A stretch of 64,000 bases of DNA from assembly GCA_023333565.1 (NCBI GenBank), contig JAJKFH010002273.1, positions 186,001 to 250,000 on the forward strand, in the 5' to 3' direction. A program made the position numbers and the translations under genes. Positions 12,090 through 24,953 of this stretch are shown here, in pieces. Positions within the stretch are counted from its first letter, which is position 1, and the number at the start of each line of letters is the position of its first letter. The stretch comes from Puffinus mauretanicus (Eukaryota > Chordata > Aves > Procellariiformes > Procellariidae). The notes below the pieces were generated by a model. The model saw only the letters and a program-made list of their open reading frames with translations. It made no database searches and was not told the origin of the DNA.

Positions 12090-15000
12090 TCTCCTTTCTG
12101 GATAATTGCTTATGTTTAAGATGCATGGTTAAATCAATATGATCTCAAATTAGCACAGATGTGCACAGACCATGAGGAAAGATTACTGGACTTTTCAGTG
12201 TATAACATTTCCTAGTACTGTTGTTGTTCTTCCTTCTGTCTTGTTAAAGGAACCTGTCCTTTTTCCCCATTGCTTATCAAGTTAAATTCATCCTGGTATA
12301 CCATCTTTTGGCCCAGCATTACTTCAAATGTCTTTGTCATTTTCATAGCTGTGAGTGTTGTAACCAAAAGCCATGCTTACCTGAACTTCCTCATTATTGC
12401 TAAATAGATCTGGATCTTTTTCAATGTATTCAAAGATTCAGCAGATGAGATTCTGATATCTCAGCAACACTCCAAAGTGCCAGGGGAACAGGGGGTTAAC
12501 ATGGTGATAAGCCCTTCTGACTGAACTGCTCTGATAGTTTCATGTGCCCTTAGGTGTCATCTAGTTGCCTAAGGGTGGATGTACAATACAGTTACTTCTT
12601 ACAGATACTGCCCATATGCTGTAGCCCACCTCTGAATCTGCTCCCAGAATCCCATCTAGGGCAACATTCCTTGGTGGCTGTTTTTACCTCCAGATTTCTA
12701 CCAGAGATTTTGCATAGTCGAGTCTGGGGTTTGCATTCTTTATGATTCATTAGTTCTTATACCCACCATTACATGGACCACAGCATTTAAGAATTTTATT
12801 CAACACATGTGCATGGTTTTAATTGGATTTATTCAATCATTGACCTGAAGTGATTATTATACTGTTGTTTTAGTAAATATTGTTAACACTTTGTAAGCTG
12901 GGTGAACACATCAAGCATTACTGTTTCTCAGTCTCCCCATTATAGTTAGTAAATAACCTCAAAAGTTAGTGGGATGACAAAAACGAAGAAAATAAGGGAA
13001 ATCTAAAAGTGGAAGAAGATATGAAGATGGAAGCTACCATATGGTCTTGAACAGAGAGATGGTATTTCTACTAGACTTCATCTTTGCAATAGTTTTCAGT
13101 GGTAACAGATTGCCGTTTCTTTCATTCCCATGGCTGGGGACAGAGAGAGACTTTTGTCTCCCTGGAATAGGATTCCTTCCTTGGGCTTATGAAATTGTGC
13201 CAGACTGCCAGAATGATTGAATACTATACTTCCTTCTGGGTTGCCAGTGGTGGTTTTAACCAGTTCTTATCCTTCTGCTTAGACTTTGCCCCAAAACAAT
13301 CTCCTCTTCCAACACTTCCAACCCAAGTGGTTTTTGATACACATGTAGGATTGTGCTGTTCTCAGAGGTGCAAAGCATAAACCAGCCAGTAAATTGTTAC
13401 TTCTTTCTCCCAGGCTTTACACTCCATTTATTCACTGTATTTGTCTTACTTAAAATGAACACAATACTTTCTTGCCAGACACAAAAGCAACAAAAACATG
13501 GTGATCTAAGTTATTGCATCTAATGCAAACAAATTCTATTTATTTTGCTTTCCCAATTTCTTTCTGCATAGCTTTTATCCCACCTTTTCATTTACCAATC
13601 CATCTATTTCTGTCTTCAAGTCACCTTTTTAAGTAATTTTCTTGATGCACTTGCTCGCCTTTGGGAGACAACTTGGTACCATCGGTTCTTAATTTTGTAG
13701 ATGTTGTTTGCCTTCATTTTTTTTCTGCTTTTTTAATTGTTTTCAATTAAGAAAAATGTGGATTTAATCTGTTTGTTTAATCTTTTTCAAAACTCAGAAC
13801 CTTTAATTGCAGTATTAATTCCCACTTGTGTCATGTAATTTCTTACAGCATGCCATAGCTGTGCTTAGGAACAAATGTTGCTATTATAAGGAAGCAGTAA
13901 CTTGCATGTTTTCAGTGGGGGTTGGTAAAAACATTTCACAGTTGGGAATGAACCTTTGACTTAAAACTTTAGCTAACCTAATTACATCATTAAAGTTTAG
14001 ACAAAGCATCTTGCTGTTTCTAGACATCTCATGAGAACAGGTTTCTCTCAGGAGATTCCCAGTACTTTCAGAAGTGTGACATACACATTTCTTATCTCTC
14101 AATTTGCTGCTGCACAAAGAGCACTTATTAAATATAGCAAGGGAAAAAAGGAACTACAAAGTGTCTTGAGACAAAGTTGGCTTGAATTTTGACTGAAAAT
14201 ATCATCTGGTTTCCATATAATCATCATTGTTGTCTGGTAATAATCCATGACTATAAAGATGTCATTTAAATGTTGCAACCACATGCTCAGTGGTTTTCCG
14301 TAACATTGCTGGTTATTTTTCTTCTTGGAAGAGCAAGCTTGTCTCATTCTTCCTTGAACCCACATGATTTGTTTTTTTAGGAGCAAAATCCACTCAAATA
14401 TTGGTAAAATTTTCTAAATTCCAATTGCATTGGTCTTTTGCCAGTCATGATTATCACCATATTGTATTACACTGATATGTAACATGAGCTATGTTTTTTT
14501 TTATTATTTGTACTTCTCTAGTAATAAAAGCACCTGGGTTTTTTTGTTAGTTTGTTTCTGATTTTTTTTCTCCAGGGGAAAAGGCCAAATTTCTTTTTTT
14601 TTTTTTTTTGTTCTGTTTCTATGAAAGGCTATATTCTGCCACATATAACTTACTTTGCAAGTAATTCCATTGACATCGGTTGATATTTTTATAAAGGTTA
14701 TCTCCTTACATAACATGAGTTTTTCTTTAACTGATTTCATAGGTCGTCCTACTGCTGTCATTTATGATCATGACTTAAGAGCCATTCAAAATAAATTGCT
14801 TTCTTGTTGCTTAGCATTATGATTATGGTGGTTATCAGAGTGTGAACAAACAATTGACCATTAAATTATTTCTTAATGTGTGCTCAGGTTGTTTCAGAAT
14901 ATGAAACTGGGGCTAGATTTTAGTGATTCTCTTGCCCAGATTCTCTGAAAGAATGGATTATCAGTTCTAACTGGTAAACTGATAAACTAAACTGATGAAC

Positions 15001-16329
15001 TAATGCAGTTCTACTAGCAAAGGAAACAACTCCTGTATTTGTATCTTGTTTGTTTAAAGCAACTTTTTGTGTTTCATATTACCTTTCAGATATGTGATCT
15101 CTCCAACTGATGTTCATTTTAGATGTGTTAAATAATTTTCTAGGCATTCAGTTTCTCCCTATTTAAAAAATAAAATACAACAAAACCAATCACAATAGCT
15201 AAAAAAGTACTTTCTTTTGTTTTCCTACTGTTGAATTAGGCTTACTGAATTTATATTCCAGCTTGAACAGAAAATATATTAATATGCTTTTAAATAATAC
15301 TATAAAAATCCTCTCTGACACTAGCTAATTCAGTCCCTGGTCTTTTGTTCTGTTGCAAATTCATGCTTTATTTTTCTAGTCATAAACTTTAAACTAATCT
15401 TGTTACACAATGCTTTGTCTACCATGGGCTTGCAAACTGTCTCTGAAGCTGACTATGTTATTCACAATTGCTGTTTCTTCCAATTTCCAGATTCTTTCTT
15501 CTGTTAAATGAACAATAAAAGTTAATGCCTGCCACTTATCTTTTACACCTGTGTAGTATGTTACCTAAAGCTGTAAATGAAATCACCACTTTCAATTTCT
15601 ACTTTCTTGTTCTTTTTCTTCCTTTTTGTCAGCTTTCAATCTCTGCAAAACTTCCCATTCTTCTCCAAATTCAATTCTGTAGACATTGAACGCTAATGTG
15701 GAACATCACAAATTATGTCTAAGGATGATATAAGTAACACTCATGTCCATATCTTTCTTCTTTTCAACTATAGCTGCAATATCATTAGCAATTTCTAGTA
15801 ATTGCGGGGTGGGGAATGGGAGTGGGACACGGATGGATATGGTTGTCATTTCTTGGAATTATGTTTAACATATTTCTGTCTTAATACAGTAGTAAATTAT
15901 CCAACTGTTTATGTCCAACATAATTTAGGCCTTTATACAAGTATTTTCTGGTAGCTGTTTCTGCTCACACAGGATATATCCCATTAAAGATGCCACTTAC
16001 TACATTAAGGAACTGAGGTTCTTAACTGCTTGATGAATCAATAGTGCTTGGGACATTTGGGTCGCTGGCAGGATCTAGAAATATGAGTTTCATTTTTTCA
16101 AGCTAAAGGACTCAGATTTAACTTCATTAAAACCCAGCGGCTTCTAACAAAGGACTGGCTATATAAACAAAAATTTTTTTGCTCCCAAAGCTTAAATTCT
16201 TTGACATGTTTATCCAAAATAAAAGGTTAAATTACAAGTGTTACTCTAGTTCCTCCAATGATTTGAAATGTAATTAGCCTATCACCCTCAGTGATCAGTT
16301 CTCACAATGCTGGTTCTCTTTCATTCAAG
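12090..16329. other. AT-rich non-coding DNA
   Basis: A minus-strand CAG|GTAAGC donor at 12381/12380 has a possible GAG acceptor at 12470-12472, which would give an 89-bp non-coding exon. T/G-rich runs occupy 14532-14612. I see nothing else apart from the G4 at 15806. Confidence 0.5.
15806..15826 (+). other. G-quadruplex motif
   Basis: Four G-tracts (GGGG, GGGG, GGG, GGG) are separated by loops T, AAT and AGT, a canonical G3+N1-7 pattern on the plus strand in an otherwise AT-rich stretch. Confidence 0.75.
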
Positions 16330-16407
16330 GTCTTCCTTCACCAAATGAAAACATTACCATGTTTCATGGAGAAGGCAGTCCAAGCACGGAAAGGACGGGA
16401 AGGCAAG
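16330..16407 (+). other. Candidate 78-bp exon
   Basis: A pyrimidine-rich acceptor 'GGTTCTCTTTCATTCAAG' ends at 16329, and AAG|GTAACT follows 16407. The 78-bp segment (26 codons) is open in two phases. Phase 0 begins VFLHQMKTLPCFMEKAVQAR. The alternative, 2 nt + 25 codons + 1 nt, begins LPSPNENITMFHGEGSPSTE. Two CpGs are kept in a CpG-poor area. In the second phase it could splice in frame to the strong candidate at 21529-21650. Family not recognised; it may be an alternative exon, a lncRNA exon or a decoy. Confidence 0.28.
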
Positions 16408-19400
16408 GTAACTGAACTACATCTCCTTGCAAACATGACTTACTAAATATTGTTATTCTTTACATGAAATATTTTTTATTATTTTCAAGGGGAAAACATT
16501 CTTATCAAGCTTTTCCTGGAGGTGACATTTCAGTGCCGTTAGTGAACCTTTAAGAGGCCTACTGTAACAAGTTTTCGTGTTGTGCATTGAGTTACTGTTA
16601 TGCAAAGCTGAACATTTCATGCTGAGGCACTAAACGAAGTTGACATTTATCAGACTTCTTGGCTCTGAGGAAGTCCAGAACTCCATACCTGAAAGAATCA
16701 TGTAGGTTTTGCTCCTGCTGTCATTCAACATATACAACTGAAAAGTCTCTTACCTGTTAAACAAATAAGTGTGTATGATACAAAGCAAAAGTATGGTTCC
16801 AGTCTACACTATGTGTAAAATGGTAGACTGCATGTAAATTATTAGCTAAAATTGATGATGTGTGCTCAGTTTTTATCCTTTCCATAATCACCCTTTCCAT
16901 TTTTTATTTGTAATTTTTCCATAATCTCCAATTATTGGTAAAGTTTGTGAGACTTCTTGTTCATCTTGAAGTTGTTTCTCCATGTCTGATTGATATTCAC
17001 TTGAAAAATGTATTTGAGTTATCCCAAAATTTTAGGGGTCAAGGCGTCAAGGGAGGGCAATCTATTGATCGGGAAGAATTTTAGCATACATAGTGCAAAA
17101 AGTAGCTGGTAGACCCACAGTTTCAAGAGCTCCTCCAACTATCCACAGAACACAGCACTGTAATTAATGATGGCAGCATCAATCACCACATCCTATCTCA
17201 CTTTCTTCCATTCTCCCTCTACAACTTAACAATTGACAACTAAAGTACTTGATCATTAATGTAGAATAGGAGCAATAATAATATTCATAAAAGAGCAACT
17301 GTGGAATAATGATTGCAAGAAGGACATGGAAGTATACAGAGAAACCCTGTCCTGAAAGACATAAAAGGACCATGGATTGAAGGCAAGAAGAAATACAGAC
17401 TCCACAGAACCAGCCAGAATCCTAGGATTAAACTGAGGGGGACCAGATGGTAATAAAAGCACACCTAGCACAGATGTAAGGGAGAGCAGGCAGGATACCG
17501 TATTTGGGAAAAACAAAGGCACAGGATGTTCCTGTGATGAGGGAGGTTATGAGGAACTGCAAAGAGAGAGGAGACAGGGAGAGGAACACAATGAAAGTGT
17601 GCGTCGGAAGGCTGTGCGACAAAACTCTGCAGCATCTTTATGCTGGAATTGCCATGTAAAAGCCTGGAAGTTGTGGAGCACCTAAAAATAAATGCGCTAA
17701 AATAAATGTTAATCTAAAGGAGAAATCATAGCCGTAATATGAGTACCCTCTTGATTAACATCACAGATTAGCTGCCTACACCCACTGGAAGTGTGTCACT
17801 TCCCAGGGGAGATTTTTTTGTCTGAAGAAGTTCCGGTGACTGAAGTGGTTCATTCCTACACGGGAGATGCAGACGTTAGTGCTGGTCCAGCAATTCAGGC
17901 AAATGTAAATGTATTTCAGTGTCTCTCTGAAGTGAAGACCTTCACAGAAGACCATTTCCATCCAAACTGAACAGTCAGGGCAGTACAGTGACTAGAAATT
18001 TTTATGCTATGAAGGGCAAAGGTTTGAACAGACAATAGGGATCATTGGCAATCTACTTTTCCATGACAGGAAGTACATCTTCCCAGCAGCGGTCCAACTT
18101 TGCATCACAGTTATACAGTTTTAATATTGATGTGCAAAGTAGGAAGTTATGTAAGATGTCAAATTTACATTTCTCCCCTTCTTTGAAACTTACTTACTAT
18201 TTTACTTAGCATTATAATAGCATACATTTTTGCTCCTACTTACTACTTTCAAAGCAAGATTTCTATCTATTTATTTATTTCTCTTCCCACTTCCCTGGTA
18301 TATCCACTGCCTAAAAACAGCAGGTAAAAACCATTCCTCATGGAAAGAAAAAAAAAAAAAAAAAACAACAGAAGAAAACTCAGAATCCCTTCATTTCCAG
18401 TGTGGTTTGCATTTCTCCTTCTTATAGATAATCTGTAAAACCAGTGCTAGATTCCTTGTTGTTGAGCTACAAAATTGTTCATGACAGAGCAGTGCAAAAT
18501 GTTTTACAAAATGTGTGAGTGGTATTACCTACATCAGTCTCTCCACCTGCAAGTGTTTTCTTCCATCTGATTAATCCAAATCAAGTTGCTTAAACCTTCT
18601 GGCGTCTCTGGAAGATGCAAAGATTTCTGGTGTTGCTTTCTTTTCCTTTCGTCAAATGTCTGTAATGCCATTCTGCTGTTTATACAGAAATATGTAGCCT
18701 CATCAGTTAAGTTTATAACCCTAGCATGATTGTAAAGCTAGTAATACTCAGTGTAAAATTTCCCATGAGACTTAGACACCTCTTTTGTCAGTGTGTCTCA
18801 ACTGCAGGGGAAAATGGACAACAGGTCCTATATGAGCTCCCATTTTGAAGGTTCAGTAGCATGTTTTTATGGTAAATTAATACTAATTGTTCACAGCAAA
18901 TCTATATACTCTAATAGTAACTAGACATGATTTACACAGTTGCATAGTCTCTGTATTCCAATACGGTGATGTTGGACTCATTTGCCTCATAGTAATTTAT
19001 ACATATTTATAACCTTATCAAGAATGTTATTTTTTTCAGATAGTGTTAATTATGTTTAGGAAGGATTTATTATAGTTAGAAGTTGAGGATCAAGTAAGAT
19101 CATATATAGTAATTTTAAAAAAAAATAAAACAAAACCACTTAAACATTAGAAAGGTAAATACCTGAGGTACCACTTCAACAGTATTTACACAATCAGTTT
19201 ATTCTAAAGCACAGGAACACCCAAGCGTAATGGTGATTATAACCTTAATGGATTAGCTTGATTGCTTATTTGAGAAAGCTCCCTGTTTTACATTAAATTC
19301 TCCAAAACTATTTAAATATCGATTGAAATCTCTCAAATGGATGCATGGTAATCCAATTCTTTATTGTCTTCATTGGTTTCTAATGACACATTGTTTACAA

Positions 19401-21528
19401 AATCAAAAAGACCAGGTTTAGCTCTATTTATTCCTTAGATCTCTCTGCTAAATATGTGCTCTTAGCTTGACTCATTTTTGTTGCTGTCTCATGTTGCAAG
19501 TCAGTGTTTTAAGGATTGGGCTTTAAAAGGAAAAAATATCCCATTGAAATTTCATTGCCTCAGAACATATGTTCAGACATTTCTAACAGCCTTCAAACCA
19601 AAGAAGAAAATGTCCTTAAAGGAGGTACATCACTTCAAAGTGATCATCCTGATGCTACAACTTGCCTCTGTTTTAGAGCAGGATGTTTATTTTACGCGCT
19701 TGTGGTCTCTTTGTTACCCATTGTGACCTCTGAAATGGTAATATACGAATCATTTACTATTGTATTTTTAGCTGTTACTACACCCACAAGACTTTTTATT
19801 ATCAGCAGGAGTGGAGGTATTAAAGAGATTTGTGGGCCTCGGCTCAAAGCACAGTAGGGATGAAATTACAAAATTATATTGTTATAAAATATATTTCTAA
19901 AACTGTGTACAAAGGCCCAGTGTTAATGAAAGTAATTGATAGCAAATACTGATTTCTTTTTACATCACCAACAAAGCAGTTTTTCTGAGTAATAATGAGC
20001 CTCTCTTTAGTAACAATAGGAAAAAAATGAGTCTCATGAATCATTTATGTGGCCTCATTCATTGCTATTATTACTTCTGCCATCAAATATTTTGGGAATT
20101 CAGCCCCTTTTTCTCTCTGTCTTTACATCTCATGTAATGGTCTTTCTTGTGCTTTTCAGAAAGAAAATTGAACTTTCTTCTTTTTTAATGTACAGAAACG
20201 TACCAGATCTTCCATTCTGATTCTGAATAAATGTTCCTGTAGCTGAGGCTTTTAGCTGGAGGAAGCCATAAAAGATTAATAATTGCTAAAGGAGAAACAA
20301 GATAGGGGAAGTAAAAACCCAATGTGCAGAAGGAATCCATTTCCAAAAGGTCAACACCTTTAGCACAGGATTTGCCTAAATTGGCCAATTCCATAATATT
20401 TTAGCTGTCAGTAATTCCTCTATACTGAAAAGACTAAGAAAGTACACTGAAAGTGTCATGCCCGTGTAGTCAGTTTAATTACAAGTAGCATTGCATAATG
20501 CTTAGAGCAGGACAATGAGTGTCAAAAGACTTTGGTTCTTTTGGACTTTGTCTAAACTCATCGAGACAAGTAATGTAACCTTTACTACTTAAAAGTAATC
20601 ACCTGCACATTTGTCGCCTCCGGATAGATTCACATGTTCTGCAGGAAGCTGCATGTAGACACTATTCAGAAACTGTCTACAACACGTATCACACATTCTC
20701 TTTCACTGATTTTAAGAAATGAGGATTTTACAGTGAAATGTCCTATTCTACTCTAATTCTGTCAACGATGTCCCTCGTCTTCACTATTATCCAATTTAAT
20801 GTGGAACTGTTATTCTCACATCCAGGTTTTATTTCTAGTTTATATCTTCCTAATGCCATTTTTAAACCTTTATTTTATATATTTAGTTCTTCAAAAATTA
20901 TTTATATGCTTATGATCAAGAATCAGCTGAGGTGATTTTTTATCAACAAATACGGTTTAAAATATAAGGCAGCTAGAAAAGAGGCTTTTTTTTAATGAGG
21001 CGTGCTGACCTCAGTCCGCTATCTCAGACTCCCAAAACATAACGCACGTTACAAAGATAATCTCTGTACTCAGGATTTTTCTAAAATTATGACATATGAA
21101 GCTGGTTTAGTTCTAGTTTAGTTTTGGTGAAGTTACACTATGACAATTGCATCTTTTTAATTTTTTTGAATACACATAATATTTAATTTGAGAAAAATGT
21201 GTGTTCATTGAAAAATACTTAATATAGTCTCCCTATGCCTCAACTTCTCCTTTTATGAAATTTTTATGATCATTTTTACATCCTTCTTATAGTTTTGAGA
21301 TTTGTGGATGAGTGGCATTATATTACCATCAAGTAGCATTCTACAGTTAACTTTTTGCATAAAATTTTTAGTTGCAAAAACTAGATTCTGGCTCTTCTCA
21401 TGACAAAATGTGGCATCTTTCAGAAGAAATGCACTTCAGTGTGAGTTGCCTGTCATTTTCATAAACATTTTTAAATTAAATAATTATTTTAAACATTACA
21501 AATTGGTGCTTTTTTCTTCCTAATATAG
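16408..21528. other. AT-rich non-coding DNA
   Basis: The 113-codon ORF at 19516-19857 (+) starts at TTG and shows no domain or splice boundaries. A20-type runs lie near 18349-18364. No supported gene. Confidence 0.5.
16736..16770 (-). other. Juxtaposed 3'/5' splice-site motif (possible recursive site)
   Basis: On the minus strand, 'TTATTTGTTTAACAG' abuts GTAAGA directly, giving AG|GT with a consensus donor after a moderate pyrimidine tract. This is the layout of a recursive (ratchet) splice site known from long vertebrate introns. It could equally be the donor of an ordinary exon to the right. Confidence 0.2.
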
Positions 21529-21650
21529 GAAGACTGATAGCAACAAAAGCCATCATGCTTTCGTGTGTGAACTATGACAACAATATGTCAGAACGTTGTC
21601 TAGTCTAAGCAGAGCCACGCAATAAGCTGCTTCTAAGATACAGCTTCTTT
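21529..21650 (+). other. Candidate 122-bp exon with strong splice sites
   Basis: The acceptor 'TTTTTTCTTCCTAATATAG' ends at 21528 with a near-continuous pyrimidine tract. The donor TTT|GTAAGT after 21650 matches all six intronic consensus bases but has T at -1. One phase is open from the acceptor for 25 codons to a TAA at 21606-21608 and begins RLIATKAIMLSCVNYDNNMS. The other two phases stop sooner. It could therefore be a last coding exon whose 3'UTR is spliced, or more plausibly a non-coding RNA exon. In the second reading of 16330-16407 the phase joins correctly (G|GA). No homology recognised. Confidence 0.32.
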
Positions 21651-22162
21651 GTAAGTAAATAATGTTGATGCAAACAGACATTAAACATCTAAATGACACC
21701 AGATAAGAACTTCTTCTGTTTAATCAAACGAGTTGTTCAATTGTGTTGATCGAACATCACTGGGAACAGTATCATGACTGTAAGTCCACACTGCCTTCGT
21801 GAGCAGGGTCCTCACCCTTTCCATTACGTTGATTTGCCACTTAAGCCACTGGCACTGTTGGTCATAAAGCCATGGTCTAGATTAAAACTAATCCAGCTAC
21901 AAAATTCCCGGTGAAATATTTTCAGGTGGATCAGTACCATGATCTGGTTTCTGATGCAACTGCAGAAATGCTGGGTGCTGGCACAAAAGCATATGTGGGA
22001 GTGCGTTGCTGGAGACATGGAGGATGGGTAGCAGAATTGCCCCTCTGTGCCACGGCATCTGCATCGATTCCTTTAAATAGATTGTGAGACAACACCTTTA
22101 GCAGACAATGAGGGAGCCAGATTGGTGGAGGCTGCTTCTTACCTGTGTAGTAATTGTGCAGA

Positions 22163-22199
22163 GGGGGAAAAGGGGTCTGCGTATGGGGAAGGAGGGGGG
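22163..22199 (+). other. G-rich tract, imperfect quadruplex
   Basis: Four G-runs of four to six (about 22163, 22172, 22184 and 22193) are separated by loops of about 4, 9 and 5, so the middle loop is longer than the canonical seven. On the minus strand the tract forms a long C/T run just upstream of a CAG|GTAAGA donor at 22143/22142. Confidence 0.5.
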
Positions 22200-22899
22200 A
22201 GTGAGTGCAGAGCCCCAGAGTTAAAAGAAATTTTCTGTTCAGATCCTGAGATCACATTTGCTGCTGCTGCTGTGTTTTTTTTTTTTTTCCTCTCTGCCTG
22301 TTTCAGAGCTTGTTTCTTCCATTAGAAATGTGTTAAGCACAAGATTAGTAATAACTGAAAACACTAAGTGGAATCTGTTTTTAGATATAGCAGTGAACTC
22401 TACCTTGTATTGTTTCACTGATGATTTTTCTTAGAAACCTTCTATCACAAAATATGGACTTCTAATCTATGATCTATTACTGAAGTGCTTTCTTAGTGGA
22501 CTTATCTGAAGGAATTAACATCTCTAGTAAATTACATTTATTTTTTTCTACATAATGTATGCTGTGTGATGTCACGTGTTTCATAACAGAAGTATGACCT
22601 GAACTAAGCAAAAATTAATCATTGAGGATTAATGAATGAAAATAATGCAAGTCTATAAAAATGCAGAAGTGATGCAATTACCATTCCTTTCCTTCCTGAC
22701 CAATCTTCTAAAAAGAAGGGCATGCTCTATTCTTTTAAAATATAATTCCAATAGCTAGATCCAGCTCAGAAATCTTAAAATATAGTTCACACACCTGTTA
22801 ACTTTATGTTTAAAAAAATACATACTGAAAAGTCCAATCAGTCAAATCTGTATTGTACATAGTCCCCTCCTTTTTGAGTCTCCTCCTTTTTTTTTTCTT

Positions 22900-23640
22900 T
22901 CCTTTTTTTATTCTTTCTTAGTCAGCTGTTGCAGACTGGAGACAGTGTGCTAAGTTACTGGATTTTCATGCTCTGGAAAGCTGCCTTGCATCTCCATTCT
23001 AAAGCATGATTTCTGTCTCTGAGCAAGAAACAAACAGAGAAAGAGATGACCTTTGCAGCTGCCATTTTGCAAAAAATCTTCAAAGCTTGTTAAGAGAGAA
23101 GCCAGAAACCTGGGATGGCAAGATAGAAGAAAATGAAAACCTTTTGTGCTGCAGGGAGAAGTGTTTTGCCAAAAGATGGCGGCAACATATCCTCTACTGG
23201 CTTTGTGTGGGCTCTCTGTACACAACGAGCAGTAGCAGCAGAAGGTCCTGCAGAGCTTGCTTGTGATGCTGGATGACTCATTGGAGAGCAGAAGAATGAT
23301 TTTAAGGCAACAGATTCCAGCATCTTAATCTTCCCCAACGGTCTCCCAAAGACTCCTGTTGCCTTCAGCACCCTGTGGAAACACAGTTTGCTCTGGGGCT
23401 CTGATTCCCTTTCCCAAAATAGGCCCTTCCAGCAAGTCAGCAGTTAGATGTTAAGAATTGAGAGATCGAGCTGTAAATTGCCTGGAAGAGATCTGCCGCA
23501 AGAGATGAAATGACCGCAGCTGTTGGAGACAGAATGTGCCCGGACAGATGGGATGCCCCGGCCAGACTGCAGCATCCTACACATCGCCCCAGCTCAGTGT
23601 TCTAGGACAGGGAAACCACAGGACTGGGTAAAAATACAGG
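22900..23640. other. GC-richer unique stretch with a YY1 motif
   Basis: This stretch is less AT-rich than its surroundings and free of simple repeats. Short overlapping ORFs of 70-93 codons occur on both strands (for example 23006-23266 + and 22950-23225 -), none with a domain I recognise. It may be conserved non-coding DNA, an old degraded repeat or a transcript exon. Exon boundaries could not be fixed. Confidence 0.25.
23173..23183 (+). promoter_or_regulatory. YY1-type binding motif
   Basis: AAGATGGCGGC is an exact match to the core YY1 consensus, which is usually found just downstream of vertebrate transcription starts. There is no CpG island here and no TATA box was seen, so binding is inferred from the motif alone. 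Confidence 0.4.
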
Positions 23641-24461
23641 GCTTGGGGAAAGGAAAAGACTTCTACAGATAGATATTCTCAAACTGCCAACACTTAAAAT
23701 AGCAATCCTAGAAACCTGACCAAGGATGATCCCATTTTCTTAAGGTCAAATGGAAAAGCAAAAGCCCCTATTAGAAGTGATAAGAAACACACAAAGTAAA
23801 CAGTATTGGAAAGATAACACTAGAAGCAAATGGCCAATATCCAAGCCATCTAGACTTTCCCAACTCAGCCTGGGGTTGGACCTGTTAGTAGTTAACTGTA
23901 GGTTCAGTATATTTCTTCCTTGCAGAAGTTTTTCTGCAACAAAAAAACCAGAAGCCCACACAAACCTCAGTGCTCTTACAGCTTTCTTACAGTGCACAGC
24001 CAGGTGATCTTGCGGTGTTCACTATTCTCTGTCCTTTTGGAGCTGCTGCCTCAGCTATAAGGTGCTTAAAGTGAGACCCTACAACAGCTTCTCCTTTCAT
24101 GTGTAAAGAATCACAAGAATTAATTCTGGTTGCAGTGGCCAGCCTACCTAGGGATACTTGAAGCTATTGTTATTCAAAACATATGTTCTGTGCTGTGCCT
24201 GAATCACCAAATATAAATTTGCATTTCATTGATATCAGGGTTTGTTTTCTGTGGCTTTGAGATAGCTGGCACTCTTTCTCATGGGACAGAGGGCTCCAGG
24301 ACAGCAGAAGGGATGTCCCCAGAGGGTTTTGAGTAGAATAACACACTTCTCTTTGATGCAGAAGGAATTGAACCAGATAAGTTAAAAACCCTAGTAGAGA
24401 GTATAAACATCTAATGATTCAAACTACCATTGTTTTACCAATAAATGACAATATGCAAAGT

Positions 24462-24520
24462 AAAAAAACCCCACAAACAAACAAAAAAAACCCAAAAAAA
24501 CCAACTCACACACCAAAAAA
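24462..24520 (+). repeat. Poly-A degenerating into A/C tract
   Basis: The tract is built almost wholly of A and C (one T), in runs such as AAAAAAACCCC and ACAAACAAACAAAAAAAACC. It is one of four similar plus-strand tracts in the window. Confidence 0.85.
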
Positions 24521-24953
24521 GGAATCTCAAAAATGCCTGCTAACTGCTGAGCCACCCAAATACCTACTTATATGAGTGTGTTCTCTTGTCATAACAATGG
24601 TTTGCACCTCCATCCACCTCATACAAGCATTTGAATGTGCACCCCAAAATTAATCTAGTTGCAAAGAAAGACTATTGATTCATAGTTGTGAAAGATATCT
24701 AAATAAAGAAGTGTTACAGGTAAAAGAGACATCTGTTCACTCTGCAATAATACAATTCTCTTTATGGAGTACTCCTGCAGCCTTTAAACAGAGCTCAGTA
24801 ACATAGGGATAAGACTGAAAGTGCATCGAGGAGTTTGACTGGTGAAATTCAGTGTTTAAAGGTGGTATTCAGCCATGAGTTTCCAACAAATACAGGAACT
24901 CCAATGAGGTCTCTGTTTGCAAGTCAGTGCCGCAGCTTTATTCTTGACCTTAC

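Noticed and set aside
12381..12469. Minus-strand 89-bp exon with CAG|GTAAGC donor
   Set aside because: It needs a GAG acceptor and all phases are closed; kept only as a note because the donor alone is not enough.
17776..17961. 61-codon minus-strand ORF with Cys/His spacing resembling a zinc finger
   Set aside because: Cys and His spacing does not fit C2H2 or other zinc-finger patterns, and splice boundaries are lacking.
19516..19857. 113-codon plus-strand ORF
   Set aside because: TTG start, no flanking splice sites and no domain; overlaps a second ORF in another frame.
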